From positions 4,530,501-4,594,500 of the forward strand of contig CANJKZ010000078.1 of the NCBI GenBank assembly GCA_947471745.1: a stretch of DNA of 64,000 nt, in the 5' to 3' direction. Position numbers and translations under genes: made by a program. The notes under the pieces are model-generated. The model did not search any database. It was given only the letters and a program-made list of their open reading frames with translations, and was not told the DNA's origin. Shown here piece after piece: positions 52,932 through 61,035 of this stretch; within the stretch, counting starts at the first letter, position 1; each line of letters starts with the position of its first letter. This DNA is from Closterium sp. Naga37s-1. Its lineage: Eukaryota > Streptophyta > Zygnematophyceae > Desmidiales > Closteriaceae.

Positions 52932-55844
52932 ATGAACGTCATGGAGAATACGAGGCTGATACCCATCGTTCTTCTCGTTCTGTTCGTCGGCTCGTATTCA
53001 TCGCACCTGGCGCCTTCAACCCTGCCGGCCCGACGTGGCCTTCTCGCTAAACCCACTTCGCCTACTAAAACTGCACATGGCCGCGACTCAACAGTTACCA
53101 CCGCTCCAGTGGCTCCGAAGGTCGTCGCCGCTGCAATTAATGATTCCGAATCAAGCAGCTCGACCGCGCCTGCTAATACCACGTCAAGTGTTTCAAACAC
53201 TGAAGAGAAAACCGCCTCAACTCTCCCTCCGCGTGCTCCTGCTCATCACGTTGACGATGTTGGCGCGGCAGAGAAAGACGCACCCTTGAAGGGTGTGGGC
53301 GCGGGCGCTACGGGCAAGGGCGCGGTGAAAAATGGCGCAGAAGGCAAGGGCGCAACGGGCAACGGCGCTGCAGGGAAGGGCGGAGCGGGAGCTACCGCAG
53401 CGGGTAAGGGCGCGGCGAACAAGGGCGCAGCAGGCAAGGGCGCGCCGGGCAAGGTCGCGGAAGGCGAGGCCCCCCCGAGCAGGGCCGCAGAAGGCAAGGG
53501 CGCATCGGACGCTGGCGCAGCGGATAAGGGCGCGGCGAAGAAGGGCGCTGCAGGCAAGAGCGCAACAAACAAGGGCGCGACAGACAAGGGCGCAACGAAC
53601 GCACAGCACGCCGCGCCGCCTCACATGGCCGCGCCGCCTCACACGGCCGCGCCGCCTCACATGGCTACGGCTGAGGATGTGGCAATCCACACCCTCAAGA
53701 CGGCATCCACACCCGCACATCCTGCTGGGTCGAAGGATGATTCTGCTGCGCCGAACGCACGGCCGCGCCAACCCAAAACGCGTCCTCACAAGGCGACAGC
53801 TGAGGATGTGGCGATCCACACCGTGAAGACGGCATCGAACGCCCAGCGCGTCGCGCGTCATCATATGGCGACGGCGGAAGCCGCAACAGTGGCTCCGATG
53901 CGAGCGGCGGAGAGAGAAGCGCGTCCTCACATGGCGACGGCAGAGGACGTGGCGATCCACACCGTGAAGACGGCATCCACATCCGCACGTCCTGCTGGGT
54001 CGAACGCGGCACAATTGCGCCAACCCAACGCACGACCTCACATGGCGACGGCTGAGGATGTGGCGATCCAAACCCTGACGACGGCATCGGAAATTCATCC
54101 TGCTGCGTCGAACGCACAGTCGCACCAACAAGTCGCGCGTCCTCATATGGCGACAGCTGAGGATGTGGCGATCCACACCGTAACGACGGCATCTGCGAGT
54201 CAGAGCGCGGAGAATCAGCCTGCTGCTCCGATTATGGGAGCAAGCAAGAAACCCGTGCATCCTCACATGGCGACGGCTGAGGATGTGGCGATCCACACCG
54301 TGAAGAAGGCTTTGAGAAATCATCCTGCTGGGTCGAATGCCCAGCGCGCCGCGCGTCCTCACATGGCGACAGCTGAGGACGTGGCGATTCACACCCTGAA
54401 GACGTCACCGGGCAATCGTCCTGCTGCGTCGAACGCACAATTGCGCCAACCCAGCGCGCGTCCTCACATGGCGACGGCTGAGGACGTGGCGATTATTCAC
54501 CCGGGATTAGCAAAGGCGACGGCGGCGGCGGTGGCGCCGATGCAAGCAGAGGAGGGCGAGGCGTGGAGAAATGTGATGGCTGATGATGGCAATGACGACG
54601 ATGATGGTGAGAAAAGCGATGAGAATGGCAATGACGACGATAGTGACAGGGAGAACGACAATGACGACGACAATGACAGGAAGAACGACAATGATGGCGA
54701 TAAGGAGAACGACAACGACAGAGACGGCGACAGGAAGAATGACAGCGACCGGGTCGGTGACAATGAGAAGGATAATGACAACGATGCAGTGCAGTGGCAT
54801 GGGGGGGAGGGCAGCAGCACGCGCAGGAACGGTGACAGCAAGGGACAGCGACGGGGCAGGACTCACGGCAGTGACAAGGGAGCATCATCCCGCGTGTCTC
54901 GCTTCAGCAACAGCCGTGGCTGGGAGCCTCGCAGCAATCAGCGCACTGGGCTGGACGAGGCACAGCAGTTTCGCATGGCGACTAGCAGCGATGTGGCCAT
55001 CACTCACAGGAGCGGGATTCAAGGCGCGAACCGTGGTGTGAACTATGGGAGTGGGCTCAACAAGGCACCGCAGTTTCGCATGGCAACACGCAGCGATGTG
55101 ATCCTGCCCAGGAGTGGGACTCAGGGCACCGCCAAGGGAGCACCCTCCCGCGTGTCTCGCTTCAACAACAACAATGGCTGGGAGCTTGAGGACAGTCAGC
55201 GCACTGGGTTGCAAAAGGCACAGCAGTTTCGCATGGCGACAAGCAGCGATGTGGCCATTCACAGGAGCGGGGTGCAAGGCGCGGACCGTGGTGTGAACTA
55301 TGGGAATGAGCGGCTGGGTGCGCAAGCTGAGGGCGGCGATTGCGATGGTGACAACAACGGCGGCGGCAACGGCGGCGAGAACGCCAGCGGCGGCGGAGGA
55401 GGAGGTTCTATCGACATTGGCGCGATCCTGGAGGTGCACAACGCAGCGCGGCGGGAGGTGGGGGTGGCGGACCTGGCATGGGACGACGGCGTGGCAGCAG
55501 CAGCGCAGGAGTGGGCGGACCAGCTCGCAGCCGCGGGGTGCCCTCTGCAGCACGGCGGCGCGGAGGGGCTCGGGCAGAACCTGTACTGGCGCGCGCCGGC
55601 CGGGCTGACCCCTGAGGAGGATCGCATGGCGGTGCAGGCATGGGTGGATGAGAAGGCGGATTGGACTCCCAGCCCCGTGCCCGAGGGGTGTGTGGAGGGG
55701 AGGATGTGCGGGCATTACACGCAGGTGGTGTGGGCGGGGACGACCCATGTGGGGTGTGCGTCGGCGCAGTGCCCTGATGGGGGTGGCATGTGGGTGTGTG
55801 ATTACTCGCCCCAGGGGAATATCATTGGGTCCACTCCGTTTTAG
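52932..55844 (+). CDS. Secreted repeat protein with C-terminal CAP (PR-1-like) domain, copy 1
   Basis: 970 residues from ATG 52932, chosen because ATG 61036 of the paralogue aligns with it. Signal peptide (LIPIVLLVLFVGSYSS, residues about 8-25). Gly-Lys-Gly-Ala repeats, about residues 120-225. Eight good copies and one decayed copy of PHMATAEDVAIHT, about 240-525. Asp/Asn/Lys-rich acidic tract, about 545-620. Three copies of FRMATxSDV, about 675-785. CAP domain, about 827-970, with GHYTQVVWAGTTHVGC and WVCDYSPQGN signatures and paired cysteines. CAP proteins are extracellular, often defence- or sterol-related. The last 11 residues resemble the plant CAPE peptide. Intronless as read. The function of the repeats is unknown. 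Confidence 0.88.
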   Translation: MNVMENTRLIPIVLLVLFVGSYSSHLAPSTLPARRGLLAKPTSPTKTAHGRDSTVTTAPVAPKVVAAAINDSESSSSTAPANTTSSVSNTEEKTASTLPPRAPAHHVDDVGAAEKDAPLKGVGAGATGKGAVKNGAEGKGATGNGAAGKGGAGATAAGKGAANKGAAGKGAPGKVAEGEAPPSRAAEGKGASDAGAADKGAAKKGAAGKSATNKGATDKGATNAQHAAPPHMAAPPHTAAPPHMATAEDVAIHTLKTASTPAHPAGSKDDSAAPNARPRQPKTRPHKATAEDVAIHTVKTASNAQRVARHHMATAEAATVAPMRAAEREARPHMATAEDVAIHTVKTASTSARPAGSNAAQLRQPNARPHMATAEDVAIQTLTTASEIHPAASNAQSHQQVARPHMATAEDVAIHTVTTASASQSAENQPAAPIMGASKKPVHPHMATAEDVAIHTVKKALRNHPAGSNAQRAARPHMATAEDVAIHTLKTSPGNRPAASNAQLRQPSARPHMATAEDVAIIHPGLAKATAAAVAPMQAEEGEAWRNVMADDGNDDDDGEKSDENGNDDDSDRENDNDDDNDRKNDNDGDKENDNDRDGDRKNDSDRVGDNEKDNDNDAVQWHGGEGSSTRRNGDSKGQRRGRTHGSDKGASSRVSRFSNSRGWEPRSNQRTGLDEAQQFRMATSSDVAITHRSGIQGANRGVNYGSGLNKAPQFRMATRSDVILPRSGTQGTAKGAPSRVSRFNNNNGWELEDSQRTGLQKAQQFRMATSSDVAIHRSGVQGADRGVNYGNERLGAQAEGGDCDGDNNGGGNGGENASGGGGGGSIDIGAILEVHNAARREVGVADLAWDDGVAAAAQEWADQLAAAGCPLQHGGAEGLGQNLYWRAPAGLTPEEDRMAVQAWVDEKADWTPSPVPEGCVEGRMCGHYTQVVWAGTTHVGCASAQCPDGGGMWVCDYSPQGNIIGSTPF
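53290..53610 (+). repeat. GKGA-coding repeat, copy 1
   Basis: 15-bp-like units 'aagggcgcggcgggc' coding AxGKG/AANKG variants. In frame with the CAP protein. Confidence 0.8.
53650..54500 (+). repeat. MATAEDVAI-coding repeat array, copy 1
   Basis: About nine irregularly spaced units 'catggcgacggctgaggatg' plus 'tggcgatccacacc', coding HMATAEDVAIHT. Spacers differ in length and sequence, while the core motif is nearly invariant. Confidence 0.9.
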
Positions 55845-56186
55845 AGCGGTGCTGATGGTTTTGTGAGCCTTGATCTGTGTGCTTGGGAGGAGAGGGAGTT
55901 TTATGAATGCTTCACACTACAGCAGGGAGTTAGTGCAGGTGCATTTGAATATCTGTATGTATGGGATAATTCACTAAATGCGATTGTTTGATTATGGAAA
56001 ATGCAGTCCTGGTAGCTGGGGGTGATCTCAATAGTGCAAAGCAGAAACACACATAACAGAATGAAGAGTGGAAGAAACAAAGATATGGACACGCACTGAT
56101 TGGGCAGGAAACACTGGTGACTCACGTTGAAAGAGGTTCCACTTGCAACAACATATTGAAACCCAACAGTGCAAGCACTGCGGCAA
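55845..56186. other. 3' flank of CAP gene 1, no gene recognised
   Basis: Unique sequence running into the 22-bp array. No polyadenylation signal could be assigned with confidence. Confidence 0.5.
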
Positions 56187-56930
56187 CTCAAGCACCCCAA
56201 AATGGCAACTCAAGCACCCCAAAATGGCAACTCAAGCACCCCAAAATGGCAACTCAAGCACCCCAAAATGGCAACTCAAGCACCCCAAAATGGCATCTCA
56301 AGCACCCCAAAATGGCAACTCAAGCACCCAAATGGCAACTCAAGCACCCCAAAATGGCAACTCAAGCACCCCAAAATGGCAACTCAAGCACCCCAAAATG
56401 GCAACTCAAGCACCCCAAAATGGCAACTCAAGCACCCCAAAATGGCAACTCACGCACCCCAAAATGGCAACTCAAGCACCCCAAAATGGCAACTCACGCA
56501 CCCCAAAATGGCAACTCAAGCACCCCAAAATGGCAACTCAAGCACCCCAAAATGGCAACTCAAGCACCCCAAAATGGCATCTCAAGCACCCCAAAATGGC
56601 AACTCAAGCACCCAAATGGCAACTCAAGCACCCCAAAATGGCAACTCAAGCACCCCAAAATGGCAACTCAAGCACCCCAAAATGGCAACTCAAGCACCCC
56701 AAAATGGCAACTCAAGCACCCCAAAATGGCAACTCACGCACCCCAAAATGGCAACTCAAGCACCCCAAAATGGCAACTCACGCACCCCAAAATGGCAACT
56801 CAAGCACCCCAAAATGGCAACTCAAGCACCCCAAAATGGCAACTCAAGCACCCCAAAATGGCAACTCAAGCACCCCAAAATGGCAACTCAAGCACCCCAA
56901 AATGGCAACTCAAGCACCCCAAAATGGATG
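56187..56930 (+). repeat. 22-bp tandem array with higher-order repeat
   Basis: About 34 units of 'caccccaaaatggcaactcaag'. Variant units (catctc, cacgc and a 20-bp short unit 'cacccaaatggc') recur at the same order 284 bp apart, which equals thirteen units including one short one. The 22-bp period is not a multiple of three, so all frames stay open without coding meaning. Confidence 0.95.
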
Positions 56931-57099
56931 CAAGGAACGTTTGAGGAGGGAGGAGGCTTATGAAAACCGGAGGTGGGGAAATGGGGGAAATGGGAGTGGG
57001 AAGTGAGAGGGGGAAATGAGAGTGGGGAAATGGGAGGGGAGAGTGGAAGGGGGGAGTGGGAGGGGGGAATAAGAGGGGGGAGTGGGAAGGGGTAGTGGG

Positions 57100-57477
57100 C
57101 TGTTCATGCCATGTGCACTGCTCTCATGCCATGTGCGCTGCTCTCATGCCATGTGCGCTGCTCTCATGCCATGTGCGCTGCTCTCATGCCATGTGCGCTG
57201 CTCTCATGCCATGTGCACTGCTCTCATGCCATGTGCGCTGCTCTCATGCCATGTGCGCTGCTCTCATGCCATGTGCGCTGCTCTCATGCCATGTGCGCTG
57301 CTCTCATGCCATGTGCGCTGCTCTCATGCCATGTGCACTGCTCTCATGCCATGTGCGCTGCTCTCATGCCATGTGCACTGCTCTCATGCCATGTGCGCTG
57401 CTCTCATGCCATGTGCGCTGCTCTCATGCCATGTGCACTGCTCTCATGCCATGTGCACTGCTCTCATGCCATGTGCA
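57100..57477 (+). repeat. 20-bp tandem array
   Basis: About 19 units of 'tgctctcatgccatgtgcgc', almost identical except one G/A position (gtgcgc or gtgcac). Confidence 0.95.
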
Positions 57478-58750
57478 AGGGGGAATGGGAAGGGGGAATG
57501 GGAAGGGGGAATGGTAAGAGGGAACGGGAAGGGGGAATGGGAAGGGGGAATGGGAAGGGGGAATGGGAAGCGGGAATGGGAAGGGGGAATGGGAAGCGGG
57601 AATGGGAAGGGGGAATGGGAAGAGGGAATGAGAAGGGGGAATGGGAAGGGGGAATGGGAAGGGGGAATGGGAGGGGGGAATGGGAAGGGGGAATGGGAGG
57701 GGGGAATGGGAGGGGGGAATGGGAAGGGGGAATGGGAAGGGGGAATGGGAAGGGGGAATGGGAAGCGGGAATGGGAAGGGGGAATGGGAAGCGGGAATGG
57801 GAAGGGGGAATGGGAAGGGGGAATGGGAGGGGGGAATGGGAAGGGGGAATGGGAGGGGGGAATGGGAGGGGGGAATGGGAGGGGGGAATGGGAAGGGGGA
57901 ATGGGAGGGGGGAATGGGAGGGGGGATTGGGAAGGGGGAATGGGAAGGGGGAATGGGAAGGGGGAACGGGAAGGGGGAATGGGAAGCGGGAATGGGAAGG
58001 GGGAATGGGAAGGGGGAATGGGAAGCGGGAATGGGAAGGGGGAATGGGAAGGGGGAATGGGAGGGGGGAATGGGAAGGGGGAATGGGAGGGGGGAATGGG
58101 AGGGGGGATTGGGAAGGGGGAATGGGAAGGGGGAATGGGAAGGGGGAACGGGAAGGGGGAATGGGAAGCGGGAATGGGAAGGGGGAATGGGAAGCGGGAA
58201 TGGGAAGGGGGAATGGGAAGGGGGAATGGGAAGCGGGAATGGGAAGGGGGAATGGGAAGGGGGAATGGGAGGGGGGAATGGGAAGGGGGAATGGGAGGGG
58301 GGAATGGGAGGGGGGATTGGGAAGGGGGAATGGGAAGGGGGAATGGGAAGGGGGAACGGGAAGGGGGAATGGGAAGCGGGAATGGGAGGGGGGAAATGAG
58401 AAGGGGGAATGGGAAGGGGGAATGGGAAGGGGGAATGGGAAGGGGGAATGGGAAGGGGGAATGGGAAGGGGGAATGGGAATGGGAAGGGAGAATGGGAAG
58501 GGGGAACGGGAAGGGGGAATGGGAAGGGGGAATGGGAAGGGGGAATGGGAAGCGGGAATGGGAAGGGGGAATGGGAAGGGGGGATGGGAGGGGGGAATGG
58601 GAAGGGGGAATGGGAGGGGGGAATGGGAGGGGGGATTGGGAAGGGGGAATGGGAAGGGGGAATGGGAGGGGGGAATGGGAAGGGGGAATGGGAAGGGGGA
58701 ATGGGAGGGGGGAATGGGAGGGGGGAATGGGAGGGGGGATTGGGAATGGT
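57478..58750 (+). repeat. 13-bp G-rich tandem array
   Basis: About 98 units of 'aatgggaaggggg' with variants aagcggg and aggggggg. Longer blocks are repeated within it. Degenerate G/A-rich sequence continues to about 59125. The opposite strand is C/T-rich. Confidence 0.95.
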
Positions 58751-59129
58751 AAATGGGTGTGGAGAATGGTTGGGGGGAATGGAGGGGGGAATGGGACAGG
58801 GGAATGGGAGGGGGGGATGGGGAAGGGGGAAGTGGGAGGTGAAAATCGGAGGGGAGGAAGAGAGAGGAACGAGATGGGGTAACGAGGGGGGAATGGGAGG
58901 GGGAATAAGAGGGAGGAATGAGCGGGGGAAATAATAAGGGGGATGAGAGGAAGAAGAAGAGGGAATGAGAGGGGGAATAAGAGGGGGTGATGAGAGGGAA
59001 TGATAGGGGTGAATAAGAGGGGGAATGAGAGGGGGGATGAGGAAGGGAGAGGGGAGGTGGGGCAGGGAAAGAGAGGGGGAATGGGAATAGAAATGAGAGG
59101 GGGGATGTGATGGGGAATGAGAGGGGGGA

Positions 59130-61035
59130 TTGGTGTTGAAGGTGGTTAGCTAACCACGACCTAGCACAACCTGGAGCGACCTACATCGACCTAAGAACCT
59201 ACCTTGACGAGATCAGACAAAGGGAAGGCGAGGACCTAAGAAGAAGATAAGCTACTTATGTTGGGGCGGTGGAAGAAGGAACACGGCAGCAGCGGAACCT
59301 ATGGTGAGAAACGAAGTGAAGAAGAGGAAGTGTGCAGACGTGGAGAAGGATACGGTTGAAATGTCGAGATTTCAAGTGAAGTGAACAGAAGTCACGCCGG
59401 GTCAAAGGCGCGTCCAAGGAAGTCTGAAATTCGAACTCGAGGCGCGTTTGGCGCATGGTTGGATTTGGAAATCGAGCCGAGTACAACTCAGCTCGATATT
59501 AGGCGCGGCGCGGGGGCGAAATCAGAAATCCTTTTGCTTATAACTTGCTTTGTGTTTTCTGTTTTTGTATGCCTTCTTCAATGAATCACTGGAACTTTCT
59601 GTCTTGATGTTTTTCAGAAAATTCCTATGCACAATTGAGACCAGAGCTTCCCATGCAAGTCTCTAATTAGTCTTCATAGTCTAGTCTAAAGGCTGCGCGC
59701 ATACAAGAATTGGGAGGGGAGAAGGGAGAGGGGAATGGGGGGGGGGGGGGGGGGATGAGAGGGACAGACCTGCTGTCGATACTGCTTTGAAGCCGATTTA
59801 CTGTGAGTAGTGCTGTTGCGACGTCGTTACCTCACGCGGGAATAAGTGGGAAGAGGCCTGACGGAGGTAACGACGGAGTGCTGCTGCGAGTGCTGCTGCG
59901 AGTAGTGCTGCTGCTGCAGTGGGAAGAGGCCTGACGGAGCGAATGCAGATGCGCTCACACGCTCGTTGCCTTGGTCGCTTCCCAAGGTATGCAGAATGAG
60001 CGTTTTAGAGATCAAGTCGCTCGAGACCTAACTGTGTCTCTAAATGCGAATCGGGCGACCGTCGTGCCACTCGCACAACCGCAGCGATACACGTGTTGCC
60101 TGTCCCTTACTGCGAATCGCGCGACCGTCGTGCCGATGGGCAGAGCTAGTTGATATGTCGAAATTGAGACGTCTCAAAATTCGATGAGCAGCTCATTGAG
60201 TCGACGTGCCGGAAGGTGCAAGTGTCGATACTTGATGCGCTAGAGATGAGCCGCGCTATGACACGTTGAAAACCTTCACTACATTTTTCGAGAAACGATC
60301 ATGGCCGAAATTCTGTTCTAGAAGATGTTGAAGCAAGTCAATGCAAAGCGCGGGAAACGTCGAGGTGGCGGGAATCGTAATAGCAGCAGCACACATATTG
60401 TGGTAACCATCCGCCAAGCGGCTCGCATGCGTGGTAACTCGACGAGAAATTCGCTTCTGTTGCGCCACTTAGTGCTATCGCCCTTCTCACGGGACTTGTC
60501 AAGGTAATCTGTCGCATGAATGTCGCTGGTTTCTGGGGCTCTGGTTGACTTTCGAAATCGTTGGTTTCCTTCGTCAATGTCGCGGGACCTCTCACATGTC
60601 GTTCTCTATACTCCCAAGTCTGTAACCTGACTTCGCCAGACATCTGATCGCCTATGCGTTCGTTCCCGTTTCGCACACGGTTATCAAAGTCCGCAACTTG
60701 GGCTTGCTTGGGGCTCATACAGTCTCGCTCACGGCAATCGAAGTCCGTAACCGACTTCGCTTTCCTCGCAATGTCGGGCCCGCACCGCACTAATGTGTGC
60801 CAAATCACAAACCAGGAAATCGGAGACATAAATTGGAGCGTCAATTCTCTCAAAACACATCCAGCAAACCTGGACTTGCTTTCTCACCTTTCCAGAGAGC
60901 AACGAAACCCACACCCACTTCCTATAGCCCCAGTTTAAACCCAGTTAGAACTAACACAACGGCGAATACTCTGCTACCAGCAGTCACCGCGTGATATCCT
61001 TCAACGCGCCAAATATAACGCCATCATCACGCTGG
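59130..61035. other. Intergenic region, no gene recognised
   Basis: It contains a run of about 18 G (59737-59754), a direct repeat 'gggaagaggcctgacggag' (59849 and 59920), and another around 'gcgaccgtcgtgcc' (60054 and 60120). A small palindrome 'gagacgtctc' lies near 60171. From about 60430 it matches the 5' flank of CAP gene 1. No coding evidence was found up to 61035. Confidence 0.55.

Noticed and set aside
53217-54392. 391-codon minus-strand frame (DRHILSRRHVRT repeats)
   Set aside because: Antisense of the GKGA and MATAEDVAI arrays; the sense strand has signal peptide and CAP domain.
56117-57006. Three overlapping open frames of 264-287 codons (STPKWQLKHPKM-type)
   Set aside because: They are the three frames of the 22-bp array; period not divisible by three, no start context, no family.
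57100-57477. Possible CRISPR array (20-bp repeats)
   Set aside because: Units are contiguous with no spacers, and the context is eukaryotic.
57056-58934. Open frames up to 607 codons (HVRCSHAMCAALMPC and EWEGGMGRGNGK types)
   Set aside because: Frames of the 20-bp and 13-bp arrays; open in all three phases for arithmetic reasons.
59256-60153. Short frames in the spacer before CAP gene 2
   Set aside because: No domain, no paralogue and no codon pattern; probably chance.
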